Shown: positions 1-10,930 of the stretch, in pieces
Layout of the letters: each line of letters opens with the position of its first letter
Numbering within the stretch: position 1 is the first letter of the stretch
Source: Cliona cf. orientalis
Lineage: Eukaryota > Porifera > Demospongiae > Clionaida > Clionaidae
Length of the DNA: 64,000 bases
Direction: 5' to 3'
Assembly (NCBI GenBank): GCA_963930775.1
Contig: OZ005689.1
Span: 14,694,923 to 14,758,922 of the forward strand
The notes under the pieces: model-generated
Seen by the model: only the letters and a program-made list of their open reading frames with translations
Told to the model about the DNA's origin: nothing
Databases searched by the model: none
Program-made: the position numbers and the translations under genes

Positions 1-624
1 TGTTTTAGAGCCGTGGGGAAAGCCCCTATTTGTACGTACGTGCATAGGGCCAGTACATTTTCGATCGCATGCTATGACGTTCCGCGTACGGTAACGCCCA
101 CCTAAATTGAAAAATGAAATGAACGAGCTCTGAGGTGGAATGAGGTCAAGTTTGTTGGCGTGGTAGACGTGTTCCGTTGCTCATAGCGGTGGAAGGAGGA
201 GAGAACGAAGCCTATGGAAAGGCTTGGAAGCAACATTGGGCAAGAAGAACGGTACCGATGGTCGTCAACTGAAGCGATCCTCTACTTTGTAACGAGAAAA
301 GCCAATGGAAGGTAAGCTAGTTTGATCATAAATCGCGAATAGGATGTGTGCGTTCGTGTACGAAGTAGAAACTTTAAGTATCATAAGCAGTAGTATTTGT
401 TATGATTGGTGCTCGATGACTAGAGCATCTAATGGAGAGCCACAGGTGACAGCAGTGTCACACAGTGAGGAATTTAATAATATCTAGAAAGTATCAGCTC
501 GTTCAGTACAGTGTAAGTATGCATGGGGATGTAGCTAGCTAGACTAGTAATAACGTGGCTAAGTAGCTATGGTAGCTCCTTTGGTGTGATAGGCCTCAAA
601 CCCTGGTAGAGGGAGGGCTTGGTG
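1..624. other. No gene recognised; diverged repeat at left edge
   Basis: I see no supported coding exon here. The first 90 bases resemble, with divergence, the stretch from about 2855 (a shared run around ttcgatcgca and gctatgacg), which suggests an old dispersed repeat. The rest looks like ordinary AT-rich intergenic sequence. Confidence 0.5.
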
Positions 625-877
625 TAGCCTCGTACCCAGGCCCTTCAAAAGGAGAAGAAAGGGCCTGATACACATTGTATGCGCATGCGACGGGGGACCC
701 CAGAAAAATGATAATCAGATACTATTGTATACTTTCCATAGAACTGTACGTCATGCAGAACCCGCGAATGATCACTATGGTAACGTGACCAGACGCTATG
801 GAGACCCCAGCGCATGCGCGTGCAGTATGTATCAGGCCCTTTCTCCTCTCTTCTTGAAGTGCCTGGGAACAAGGTTA
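625..877. repeat. Foldback MITE with 9-bp target duplication (Mutator-like size)
   Basis: The left end reads TAGCCTCGTACCCAGGCCC and the right end, read inverted, starts TAACCTTGTTCCCAGGC. Both arms continue into similar sequence (AAAGGGCCTGATACA, then a GCGCATGCG run). The element is flanked on both sides by the same 9-mer GGCTTGGTG (616-624 and 878-886). A 9-bp target duplication is typical of Mutator-like elements; the family name is inference. The same end sequence and duplication length recur in the tiny hairpin at 10753-10800 inside the NLR gene. No open frame of note lies inside, so this is a non-autonomous element. Confidence 0.8.
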
Positions 878-1557
878 GGCTTGGTGCTGCAGGTAGCACA
901 ATGGTACTACAGCAGTGGTGTCACTGGTGTGCCATCACTTTATCTCCTGGTGTTCTATCACTGCATACACAACAGTCAGTCCATTTCCACCCCTTCTCCA
1001 TAGCAACCCTTCTATAGCAACTCCAAGACGGTGGTGGATCTCGGTAGGCTATTGATATCAGAGCCTGATGGGGTGTTTCATTGATCGCTGCCCTTGCAAT
1101 GCTGACGTCTTATAAGTGATATAAAAGGTTGATGGTGACCTGGAGCATCTTCCTCCACCACTTTACATGCACTCGTGTATAACAATCTATAGCTGCCAGT
1201 TTATTGACAAACAGCATCGTCACCCAGGGGTGTTCCATTGATTCTATTGGCTACAACTTCATCTGGCTGGATCTATTATAAGTGGACATGTGAGTGGTGT
1301 ATGTATGTGGCATGTACATGTACATACATAGAATAATATTATTGTGCATGTAAACATAATTTTTATGAAAAGGCATCACTTGTGTACATGTATGTACATG
1401 TATGTACTTCCCCTACGCTTAGTATACGTACATGTACAAGTATGTTCTTCACCTTCACAATCTTTTGCTTATCCAGGTGAGCATGAGGATGTCATACCCG
1501 CTGTCATCAGACCGATAGGCATGGACACTCCCAACTGGCCGCCTCTTCACTGCTGTA
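878..1557. other. No gene recognised
   Basis: No convincing coding frame. It contains TG/CA-rich runs around 1300-1445 (repeated tacatgta) that occur throughout the window. Confidence 0.5.
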
Positions 1558-1685
1558 GGAACCCCCTTTCGATTTGTGCCTGTGACTGTCATTACTATTT
1601 TCTGAAGCTGGTAAGTATGGGACTAGTATAATACACACACAATGTACCTGTCCACTTAAAGGTTGTGCATGTAGCTTTTATTAAC
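1558..1685 (+). repeat. Direct duplication, first copy, containing a splice-donor-like site
   Basis: About 125 bases here are repeated with substitutions at 2213-2350. Both copies contain GAAGCTG followed by gtaagtatgggactag, which looks like an exon end and a strong 5' splice site. In the second copy the upstream frame is open across the block; in the first it is not. This may be a duplicated exon of an unrecognised gene or a repeat that happens to contain a donor. I cannot name a product. Confidence 0.5.
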
Positions 1686-1760
1686 CCTCGCTGCAAAGCG
1701 TAGGCGGAGGGGTTATTGCAATCGTTTGGCGATTTTTTATCCGTCCGTCCGTCCGTCACA
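1686..1760. repeat. Dispersed repeat with CCGT run
   Basis: The segment with aaagcgtaggcggagggg, then caatcgtttggcga and a run of (CCGT), recurs at 56373-56475 with small changes. A shorter (CCGT/CTGT) run is also present near 62848. It is an interspersed repeat whose boundaries I cannot fix. Confidence 0.6.
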
Positions 1761-1951
1761 ACCCTCCTATGCTAAATGGTAAGGGTCGTCTGACAGAAAG
1801 TATGCATTCGAGGTATACCGGACACAAAGGAATAGTGAGTCCTGCCCAGTGGTGTAGCAGTGCGCAGAGTGTATATGTGTGAAGACAGGTGTGTATGCAC
1901 GTGTGTGTACATGTAGGTGAGTGTGTGTACATTATGCATGTACATTTGTGT

Positions 1952-2083
1952 TGGTAGTTGCTTAGCAACCAAAGTTTTTATAGGCAATTTGCCGGCTATG
2001 GGAAGGGGTTGGGTCATCATAAAGTAGGCCAATGATGAGCAGAGGTCAACTACCAACAAAATAGTTATCTACCAGTAATTGGG
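1952..2083. repeat. Dispersed repeat holding an empty Tc1/mariner site
   Basis: This stretch (from gttgcttagcaaccaaag through aattggggtg) is nearly identical to 11792-11890 plus 16496-16538. Here the middle reads gaggtcaactaccaac without interruption. At the other locus a 4605-bp element sits exactly at the TA of that string. The copy therefore serves as a pre-insertion reference for the element at 11891-16495. Confidence 0.85.
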
Positions 2084-2102
2084 GTGATACACAAGTGATA
2101 CC

Positions 2103-2203
2103 GTAAACTCTGGTTAATAAGCGCATGCGCTTATAGCGGTAAACGGAACGACAGTATGCGCTTAATAAAGGATATGCGCTTATATGGCATATAACCACGC
2201 CCA
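2103..2203. repeat. Dispersed repeat, copy 1
   Basis: About 100 bases from gtaaactctggttaataagc to ccacgcccaca are repeated nearly unchanged at 42372-42474. Within it gcgcatgcgc is a short palindrome and tatgcgctta recurs. No coding content. Confidence 0.7.
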
Positions 2204-2212
2204 CAGATGTTT

Positions 2213-2350
2213 GGGACCCCCTTTCTACTTGTCCGCATCATGCCTGTGACTGTCATTCCTACTACTTTCCGAAGCTGGTAAGTATGGGACTAGTATAATA
2301 CACATGTAATGCACCTTTCCACTTAAAGATCGTGCAAGTAGCTTTTATTA
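2213..2350 (+). repeat. Direct duplication, second copy
   Basis: Mate of 1558-1685. In this copy the frame ending CGA-AGC-TG before gtaagt is open. A further exon-like block follows a possible acceptor at 2450 (ttgtag) and stays open to about 2570. I do not recognise the encoded residues. Confidence 0.45.
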
Positions 2351-2571
2351 TGGAATTCTTTCACAATTGTGAGGACTACACGAGGGGTCTGACCAAGATC
2401 TTCTCACTCAATCAGTGTATCACACACATATGCACACACATTGTAGGAACCCAGGTGTACCAGCAGAGAGAATCTATGCCTTGGTACCCCAAGGATAGGC
2501 TTCCCCTTCACGGCTCTTACACAACATACATAAGACTCACCTGTGGCTGTGTTGCCATTAGGGTAGTGTAA

Positions 2572-4327
2572 GTACCTGATATTTGAACATCTTATTTAAT
2601 TAAGTACGACTTATTACAATTCTTTTATCTTAGTGTGTGGTTAGCTTGTTACACCATAAGATAAAAGAATTTCCGTATGAGTAATGTAATGTAATGTAAT
2701 GTAATATAATGTAATTAAATAATTAACTTATCTGCTTATTGCAAGGGTTTTACGAGATAAATTTACATGCACAGAGAGAGGAAGGGAAATCTTGAATAAT
2801 GTTCCAATTGGAATTTTTAATTTCGCTTTCGTATCCAAGTAAATGTGAGTTTTAGTGCTGGGACGCGGAGGGAAAGTCCCGTATTTCACGTACGGCCATA
2901 GAGTCTGTATAAATTCGATCGCAGGCTATGACGCGTTTGCGCAATCGCGTACTTTAGCAGGCCAAACGAGCATACCTGCGGGTTTGTTGGAGGTCGCGCA
3001 AAGGTTACCTTTGCGGCTATTAATGAACGAGAGCTACTAAGAATTGCCTACGGTGATGTCCAAGCGAAGCAATCGACCCAAGAACGGCGCTCCTAGCTAC
3101 ACGGACCGGCGAAGTAGGCACTACGTTTAGAGTCTACGTCTGGGAAACTAGGTGGTCAAGTCAAGTTCAGTGAAGCTCACCATGGAGAAACTTTGAGTTT
3201 CGAAGTAAATAAACTTGTGTATGTACTTATCTATACGATTTGTTGCATACGCTTGGCAATGACCAAGCCAGTAGATAGGATGGTGAATCATTGCCTTTAC
3301 TAGCCTAGTGACGGTGCTAGTCTCGCTATGCCCACGCTCTTTGCCATAATTATAGTATAATAATATTATTATGTTGCAACCATCAGCCACCTCTGCATGA
3401 GTGTGCATTTGCTGTGTGCCAGTACGATTGTAATTCATTTCTGCCTGATACTGGTCTACACTATACTCACCATGATTAATCTAACCCACACGTACACATA
3501 CACAGCAGCACTCTTCGGCGATTGTGATGACTCCGAAACTCTGATGAATAAATAATAATTAATCATAGCTAGTATAGCAGTACATTTGTGTAGATTTATG
3601 ATGTTATACATATATTATTATTATTATTGTAAATAGAGTATTACTGATTGTACATACACATACTCATATTATGCATGTAGGTGTTCTGTCTTGGTTGCAA
3701 TTATAATATCAGCAGAAAAATAATATTTAGGCATGCAGTCACAACCAGTCAAAACTGCATTTAGGTGTAATAATTAAACTCTGAGCTGCAGGAATCAATG
3801 GCCCAGGTTCAACCCACTAAGGTGCATGTAATTAGTGACTGTGCTTAATAGCTAGCAATATTATAAATATTTACACTGCAGTAATTCACATTTCTGTTGA
3901 CACTGCTTCTCTACTACATCATTTGATATCTATAATACGAAGCTGAAAATTTTAACAGCAAATTTAATCGCAAGTCTAGGAATCATTGTTAAATTCTGAT
4001 CGGTATAATAATTTATGCCTAAGTGATGTAATAATCATTATTATCATGATATTACCGTATGCACTGAGGCAAATTCAACAGTGAACTCTGAAGGTACGTC
4101 AGAGGGTATAATGTCCATGGATACTAACCTTGATATTGATTTTACTACAGACTGGGATACATGATCGAATATAATACCAGGTGTATGTGACTCAACAGCA
4201 AATTATCACAGCCTCTTACAAAGCGAATATACTGGCGATGTGGTTGTGTTCTCTGGAGTAGGTTATCATAATTCTTTTATCTTATGGTGTGGTTTAGCTT
4301 GTTACAACCTAAGATTTAAATAATTAA
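2572..4327. other. No gene recognised; hairpin and GTAAT microsatellite
   Basis: It contains a 14-bp-stem hairpin at 2618-2669 (ATTCTTTTATCTTA and its complement). A short (GTAAT) pentamer run follows at about 2686-2706. The hairpin resembles the borders of the tandem MITE units further on. The remainder is AT-rich without a supported exon. Confidence 0.5.
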
Positions 4328-5490
4328 TTAATGTTTGGGGGGTTTGGGAGCACTTGGGGAGAAAATTTTTATATGGGCACGCAGAATGGGTCGAAACTAG
4401 AGATTTGACCCTGGGGAATTTTGATTCACGCCTTAGAATTAAAGTTATGGCCCTTTGAAGTTACCCCATATGTTTGTATAGGAAGCCATGCATTTGCAAT
4501 GTTTTCCGCCCACGCGCTACGTGAGGGGCGGGGCGTCGCGCGCACATAACGTGACGACCTTTACCAACTATTGACAAAATTGAAGTTCAGGCTGCCTGCT
4601 TGCATTGTATGGTTCTACTATGCATCCAGCTCGATTATATGGTGGTTTCCGGACAATTTTTTTTCTGCTTAGTGTATAGGCTTGCTTGAAATTACACACT
4701 AAGTAGAAAAAAAAAAAAGATTTCTTCGCAGTAAATAATGTTTGGAGGGATTGGGAGCACTTGGGGAGATAATTTTTATATGGGCACGCAGAATGGGTCG
4801 AAACAGAGATTTGACATGAGAAAATTTTGATTGACACCTTAGAATTAAAGTTACGGCCCTTTGAAGTATCCCCATATGTTTGTATAGGAAGCCATGCACT
4901 TGCCATGTTTGCCCATAAAAAAAATTACGGGCGCGCGGGGTACGTTGACGACCCTTTACCAAATATTGTATATATGGCTATTTTGATGCCTGCTTGCATT
5001 GTATGGCTCTACTATGCATCCAGCTCGACTGTGTGGTGGTTTTCGGACCATTTTTTTTTCTGCTTAGTGTGTGGTCCCCTTGAAAATTACACACTAAGTA
5101 GAAAAAAAAAAAAGATTTCTGTGCAGTAAATAATGTTTGGAGGGATTGGGAGCACTTGGGGAGATAATTTTTATATGGGCACGCAGAATGGGTCGAAACA
5201 CGAGATTGGACATGAGAAAATTTCGATTGACACCTTAGAATTAAAGTTACGGCCCTTTGAAGTATCCCCATATGTTTGTATAGGAAGCCATACACTTGCA
5301 ATGTTTGCCCATAAAAAAAATTACGGGCGCGCGGGGTACGTTGACGACCCTTTACCAAATATTGTATACATTGCTATTTGGATGCCTGCTTGCATCATAT
5401 GGCTCTACTATGCATCCTGCTCGACTGTGTGGTGATTTTTGGACCATTTTTTTTTCTGCTTAGTGTGTGGTCCCCTTGAAAAAAAAAAAA
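4328..5490. repeat. Tandem array of about 0.4-kb MITE units (three copies)
   Basis: Three direct copies start near 4328, 4734 and 5128. Each runs from aatgtttgg..gggagcactt through a shared core (gcacgcagaatgggtcg, ttagaattaaagtta, ccatatgtttgtatagg). Each copy is bounded by inverted ends of the type CACACTAAGTAGAAAAAA and TTTTTTCTGCTTAGTGTG. Neighbouring units are separated by a conserved short spacer (about 17-22 bases, gtccccttgaaaatt in two cases). Two more units stand at 43256-44365. All frames in the array are incidental. The array ends in a poly-A run at about 5479-5500. Confidence 0.8.
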
Positions 5491-5499
5491 AAAAAAAAA

Positions 5500-6309
5500 A
5501 GCTAATTAGGCCTAATTAAGCATGTGGGCGTGTTCCTGGCACTGTGTGGAGTGTGTGTGTGCGTTAATGCAGGTTTTATTGCTTCCGATTGGGCGTGGCT
5601 TCACAGACCAGTGCTTGGACATCGGGGCCGGGGACTTGGCTGCGGCGATGGGTGGGCGTGTCTCGGATGCGGTGGTGACCTTTGAACCCGTCCAGGAGGC
5701 TTTGGGGGCGTGGCAGGAGGTCAAAGGTGAGGCCATGTCTGTTAATGAGGCACTGTACGGCGGTGCGATCGAGGGGCCTGTACGGCCGGACGGAAGCTGA
5801 CGATGGTTTGAAGCGGATGTGGTTGCGATGACGTGTTGTTACTCCGCCCACACAGGAAATGAGGTGAGCTCTTGTGTGGGCGGTGTGGCAGAACGGCCTC
5901 CAAGTGTTTGTGTGTGTTTTGGCCTTGAGGAAGCTGTGTGTTTTAATTGGGATAGATTGTGGGCTTCCGGTGGACATCCGGTGGCTAGTAGGCACTTGAT
6001 TGAGAATGGTGGTCCTTGGGGAAGAGGGTGGGGCTGTTTTGGGCGTGGCCTGGCCCCTCCCTTCCGGCTCGGCTTCCGGTCCATGGAGGATATTAAATGA
6101 ACACTTCCGGGTCTAGCAGCCACACCCCTGAGACCTGTGCAATTAAAAGGGCGTGGTTACACAACATGCACCTCACTAATGACTTTGATGTGGTTTAGGT
6201 GTCATATCCCCCACCTCACGCCCACGCAATTTAATGGTACCTTAATAAAATAATTGTTATGATCAGCCTCATGAAGATCTAGCACCTGGTTGGTCAGAAC
6301 GCGTGGTAG
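5500..6309. other. GC-rich stretch, no gene recognised
   Basis: This segment is richer in G and C than its surroundings, with many gggcgtgg motifs. Frames are open on both strands for 90-140 codons, but I see no recognisable domain, no codon pattern favouring one strand and no convincing splice sites. It could be part of a repeat or an unmethylated regulatory stretch. Confidence 0.4.
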
Positions 6310-7074
6310 GGACAACCCCAACCGTTTATTGAACTAGAAAACTCCAATCATGTCTGGAGAAGAATCATGGACGGCCTCCCAGCAGGTCAGATGTCTTTCC
6401 TCCTGAGAGCAGGCTCCGACACCCTCCCTACTCCGTTGAATTTGAAACGATGGAGGCTAAGAATGGACTCCACCTGCCCCCTCTGCGGCCATACACAGCC
6501 TACCATTCACCATATCCTCTCCAGTTGCCCCGAGGCACTCCAGCAAGGAAGGTATACTTGGCGGCATGACTCTGCTCTCCAGACTCTGGTGAAATCCATC
6601 AAGGAGCACCTCGACTGTAACACAACTCTCTACGCTGACCTACCAGGCATGAGAGCGAGTGAAAACCCAGTGGCCACCATCCCTGACGATACCCTGGTTA
6701 CCTCAGCTCGACCTGATATTGTTTTGGTAGGAGAGGACGAGGTAACACTCATTGAGCTCACCATTCCTCACAACTCTCTGGAGAGTCTGTCCAATGCTCG
6801 AGATCGCAAGTCACAAAAAGATATTTATCTGCACGCTCTCAGTGACCTGGAAGCAAAAGGTTTTGTCTCAAACCTTTACACCATTGAGATTGGGTCACTT
6901 GGTCATTGGCTACCAACTTCCCAGAGAGCTCTACTGAAAGCAGCTCCGTTACTAACGAAACAATTGGCAAGGAAGACCATGGATGAGGCAGCTCGGAAAG
7001 TTATTGGTGCCTCTCAAGTGATCTTTAAGGCACGACTAGAGAAAGTATGGACACCGTCACGTACCTTATTATGA
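6310..7074 (+). pseudogene. 3' fragment of a non-LTR retrotransposon ORF (zinc-binding and PD-(D/E)XK-like end)
   Basis: A frame open from 6310 to a stop at 7072-7074 encodes the end of a reverse-transcriptase-type polyprotein. Near the start is a Cys/His cluster of the zf-RVT type (CPLCG, then HHILSSCP), which in non-LTR retrotransposons follows the reverse transcriptase. About 75 residues on, RPDIVLVGEDEVTLIELTIP fits the P-D, then (D/E)-x-T/K pattern of a restriction-like nuclease fold. The upstream frame is closed by TAG at 6307-6309 and no reverse transcriptase is present, so the copy is 5'-truncated, as is usual for these elements. The assignment to an endonuclease clade is inference; the ATG at 6367 is probably not a real start. 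Confidence 0.7.
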
Positions 7075-7789
7075 ACTATTCCATTTCCTGAAACATTCAC
7101 TTTCAAGTAGTCTGTATACCTTATATGTCATATTTATCATTTTCTATTTATTATTTTTTGCCCTTGCCAAGATCATGATACTTCTATAGTCATGTAACCT
7201 TGAGTTCTGGGGTCATTATTTAATTCCATGTACAATTTTTTTTTATCGCAAAGAAACTTTTGCCGGGAAAAAAAATCGGCCTCTGATTGGTCGGTCTGCA
7301 TACCAGTAGCCACGCAGTATTAGTGGTGACGTGGAGCGATCTGATTGGGCTGCACTCCTGGCTGCAGCGGTACAAGTCGCGTATAGGCATGACACCAGAC
7401 CCTTCCTCCCTCTTGCGAAGGGGCTGGCCCGCCAGACTAATATAGGTACAAGTTCATGTCTTCCTAGTCTGGGTGCAGAGAGGGCTGTTTCAAGTGTCAC
7501 CAGAACAATTAAGCAGCATTTCCATTATTTCTCTCAAGTTCACAAAAGTATAGCCATGCACCGAAAATAAATCTATAGATTGCACAATGTGCGCGCGAGG
7601 TATGTGCTCTTCAGAGCTCTAGTTTTGATATTGATCCATATGGGTATACACAGTATTAATTTTCCATTCCTGCATGCATGTGCCCCATATAATATGTGTG
7701 TGCATGGCTACTCAAAAAGCAAGCGTAGGGATGTATAGTGGATGTGATATGTTACGTATGTGTGTGTGACTGTGTGTTTATTCTCTCAG
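7075..7789. other. No gene recognised
   Basis: Repeat-derived sequence. The block 7574-7622 (tatagattgcacaatgtgcg through gagctctag) recurs at 49580-49632. The block at 7712-7745 (actcaaaaagcaagcgtagg) matches the right arm of the foldback elements at 17219 and 56169. Confidence 0.5.
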
Positions 7790-7863
7790 CTCCAGGTATC
7801 GGTACCCCATCGTGCCTGCATTTGGCAGCTTCGTCCCCATGCAGAGCTACGTCACCTCTCCTG
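7790..7863 (+). CDS. Possible internal exon, product unrecognised
   Basis: After a pyrimidine-rich tract and acceptor (ttctctcag) an open segment encodes SRYRYPIVPAFGSFVPMQSY and a few more residues, then a weak donor ggtgttt. The residue mix looks coding, but phase does not join directly to the terminal-exon candidate at 8351. At least one more exon would be needed. Treat as tentative. Confidence 0.3.
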
Positions 7864-7910
7864 GTGTTTGAGAGAGTGATTTGTTGATAGCCTCAGTCAT
7901 CCTGGATCTC

Positions 7911-7913
<3 letters not shown>

Positions 7914-7959
<46 letters not shown>
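7914..7959. repeat. (GA)n microsatellite
   Basis: Uninterrupted GA dinucleotide run of over 40 bases. The serine/leucine-rich frame that crosses it on the - strand is an artefact of the repeat. Confidence 0.95.
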
Positions 7960-7962
<3 letters not shown>

Positions 7963-8350
7963 ATACTTCATTAATCAAAACCATCACTATACCCTCACCT
8001 TGCTGTCGGCTCTCTTGTCTGAGAAGATGAACCAAGGAGGGACACTTTGAAGGTGGCTCTGGTGACCTGAGCTGGCCTGCTGGGGGGAGGAGCACACTGA
8101 GCCACCCCACTTGCTGTGCTGGGGACCCACCAGTGAGGTATACTTCCCATCAAATTCACACTGCTACCGAGATTGGTCGGGTACGCTACTGGCTGTGTAG
8201 TGTGAGCCTGTGGATTGTAGAACGAGGATATCCCGGGCAAAAACCCGGGAAGACAGACTTCGCAGAAAACAAAGGTAAAATCTCAGCAAATCTCACTGCT
8301 TCGAATTCAGTCATATAACTTCTATTCATCCCCCCCCCCCTCACTCACAG

Positions 8351-8470
8351 CTTCCTGCTGAGTGGTCTAAGTATGCCTGTGGTCAGACTGCTGACCAGAG
8401 GGTGCTGACAGAGGAGGCTAGGAGCTTTCTCCTCCGACCAAGGCAGCTCCACTTTGATAAGGAGAGCTGA
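8351..8470 (+). CDS. Possible terminal exon, product unrecognised
   Basis: After acceptor tcactcacag an open frame starts LPAEWSKYACGQTADQRVLT, ends HFDKES and stops at 8468-8470. It follows a C-rich polypyrimidine tract (8329-8341). The composition looks protein-like, but I do not recognise a domain. On the opposite strand, 7995-8240 also has an open proline-rich frame ending at a good donor (gcaaggtgaggg). The strand of any gene here is therefore uncertain. Confidence 0.3.
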   Translation, partial: LPAEWSKYACGQTADQRVLTEEARSFLLRPRQLHFDKES

Positions 8471-10634
8471 GCCAGATGGATGGATCGTGGATGCCATCTT
8501 TATAAACCACATGTATCTGCTACTGTCAGCAGTTACTAGAACTGATTTCTATAGCTAGCTACCTCAGTTATAGTAGGCATATTACATCAAAATTTTAGGT
8601 TATCCCTTACACTTTCTATGCTACACATAATAATAAAGGAGGCTTCAAGATACAATTTAGTCTTTGTTCCGTAAAATTTCATTGAGTGGTTGCAGAGATA
8701 TGGCTGTTTTAATATTTCTAAACATCACAATTTTTCTGCCAGGCTTGTGTGTACTATTTCAATAGGGGAATGGCACATAATAATTAACATGTTGATTGCT
8801 TTAGAGGCCTATAACTCAAAAACTATATTACTGATTGACTCCAAACTTGAAATATAGCCTGTAAGTACCTCTCTGCTTATTCTACTGATGAATTTAACGT
8901 GCATTAATGAATAAAAATAATTTTGGTGTGTATACCGGTTTGACTGCTATTGTAACCAATACTTCACTGCCTCAGAATTCCAGAAGCTGACTTCATGCAT
9001 GCATGATTTTTTGAAATTTCTAGTTTAGATGTCCACTCAAACACATACATAAACTCTCACAGTGGTACACACACATGTTCACACATGTGCATGCACATTA
9101 TGCACATATTATTAATATTGTTTTCTAAAGTGGAATCTATTCTTAAAGTGTAAGACAAGCCCCGAGTTCCTTAGAAGCAACAATGAGTTTAAAGTGCGTG
9201 CACTTTCTATGTAGCATATTTTTTGGCAGAAATAGTCTAACTAGGGGTAGTTTGAGCCAAAAGTTTCATTTTTCATATTTTCAACGCATTTTCTCATATG
9301 TACACATGCTATTTTACACAAAGTAAAATGCTGATTGAGCTCTTTTCGACCGAACACTTCAAAAATGGTTGAAACTACTTAAAAATTTGAAATCAGCACC
9401 TTGAAGTACCCCTAGAACCATAAAATGCCCTGGAAAAGTGAGCAGCATGGAGCAAGTTGAAGTTATCCATCAGCAATATTTGTGTGCCACAGTAGTGTAT
9501 GTGGTATTTTATGGAGTTTTCCTGAAGCCCTGCAATGCCGGAAGTGGTTTCAACCCAACACTTTGGATACTGCATCTTTGCTGAAGCCTGTGGTGCAAGT
9601 TTGGTGTTCGTAGCACATTGTAGTGAGTAGTTATGATCCCTGAAACTTCATAATATTTAAATATGTGCAGGTTTTTTATTGGCAATTTTTTGTGTGTCTG
9701 ACATGCCTAGTTATAGTAGTGATTCCGGAAGTTTGTAAAATCGGCAAAATTTTATACGTGCATTTGTATAGGGAAAAATGGTACAGAAAAGTGGCATAAT
9801 AAAACGATTTCTTGCAGGCACTCACTCCAACCAGATTTTATACTTAAATAGTGTTTCAGAATCAGAAAAGATAGAAGATTCCAAAACTTTATGTTTCCCG
9901 GAGAATGGAGCAATGGTTCTACTGGAAATTCCACTTTAAATATTACGTTGTGGTTTACGATTTATTCCTTTCATGTGGAAACAGTTACCATTCACTTTCT
10001 CGTGCCAAATAGTACAAAGAACCACCAAAAGTGTATTATTTGAAGCATTGCTAGTACCTGCAAGAAAAACTTCCAATACAAAACTATAGGAGATGAAATA
10101 CTAGTACCCAGATATCGAAAATTACGTTATTGCTAGCCATTGTGGGTGTGGCTGTAATCGCCATGTTCAGCGGAACATTTTGGCGCAAGAACCATCTCTT
10201 AATTCCGCTGTGTTGCTGAGATATGGCCTGAAAACTAGGATGAAAGTTTTTTGAAAGTTGTATCATTTTTACTACAGAAACTTGGCAAAATATTTTGCCC
10301 TACCTTGATCACTAAAATCGTGAATATCTCGGGATCTACTCAACCATTAAATTTTTTTTACCAAACAAGAACCATTAGACTCGCAATTGGATAACAAATC
10401 ATTTCATTATATCATTGAGATGTTTTCTACCACTTTTAGAAATAGCCCGGAATCGCTAGTTATAGTTTTGTAGCCAGTGTATGCCAGTACGGTACATGTT
10501 GTGTGCACCAGCGCAAACTTTTAAAAATAGATCGCGTGATTTGGGGGTACACAACGAGATCCTCGGGGAGCTTGGCACGAGACGATACGTTCGCGATCAG
10601 CTCGAGATCCGAATTTTGTTTGATTCCTTGAGCG
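8471..10634. other. No gene recognised upstream of the NLR gene
   Basis: About 2 kb of AT-rich sequence with short incidental frames only. Recurrent phrases such as gagatatggc and taactc..aaaa suggest old transposon remnants, but I could not pair termini. No TATA box or start site for the following gene can be fixed by eye. Confidence 0.5.
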
Positions 10635-10930
10635 ATGTCTCGAAGCTTAGACGCCGTCTTATCCTCCGTTCCTGACGCTAATCGATGGAAATTGGATCGA
10701 GAGATCGACTTTGAGCACAGGGACGAGAGAGGTCAACTGATACCTCGGCACCTAGCCTCGAACCCAGGCTCACCCGAAAGTGAGCCTGGGTTCGAGGCTA
10801 CTCGGCACCTTGGTAAGATAGCCGAGTCAATGACAGATTGGGAAGGAGTGATAGCCGATCACCTCGTCCTGAGCGAGCCAGACAGGAGCGACATCAGAGA
10901 CAAGTATCCCAGGCAACCAGAACTACAAAG
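10635..10930 (+). CDS. NLR gene, exon 1: start and first half of DEATH domain
   Basis: ATG at 10635 opens a 98-codon segment ending at donor CAAAG|gtaaat, phase 2. The last 45 residues have the pattern of death-domain helices 1-4 (GKIAESMTDWEGVIADHLVL, then SDIRDKYPRQPELQR). The joining exon at 16795 supplies the missing base, giving R-R-EALGIW without a frame break. Death domains at the N-terminus of NACHT-LRR proteins mediate homotypic recruitment of signalling partners. Just before the domain lies a 19-codon insertion made by a 48-bp hairpin plus a 9-bp duplication (see 10744-10809). An earlier non-coding or coding exon cannot be excluded. Confidence 0.75.
10744..10809. mobile_element. 48-bp perfect hairpin insertion inside the NLR coding exon
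   Basis: TAGCCTCGAACCCAGGCTCA(C) at 10753-10773 is followed by a 6-base loop (ccgaaa) and its exact reverse complement at 10780-10800. The hairpin is flanked by the 9-bp direct repeat CTCGGCACC (10744-10752 and 10801-10809). Its ends match the MITE at 625-877, which also has a 9-bp duplication. Insert plus duplication is 57 bp, or 19 codons, so the reading frame is kept and the residues R-H-L are duplicated around it. Confidence 0.85.

Noticed and set aside
2686-2706. Telomere-like repeat
   Set aside because: A short GTAAT pentamer run, not TTAGGG, and only a few units.
4568-5435. Overlapping 100-126 codon frames
   Set aside because: They lie in the tandem MITE units, recur with the repeat and have no splice or domain support.
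7847-8110. Leucine/serine-rich - strand frame
   Set aside because: Translation of the (GA)n microsatellite.
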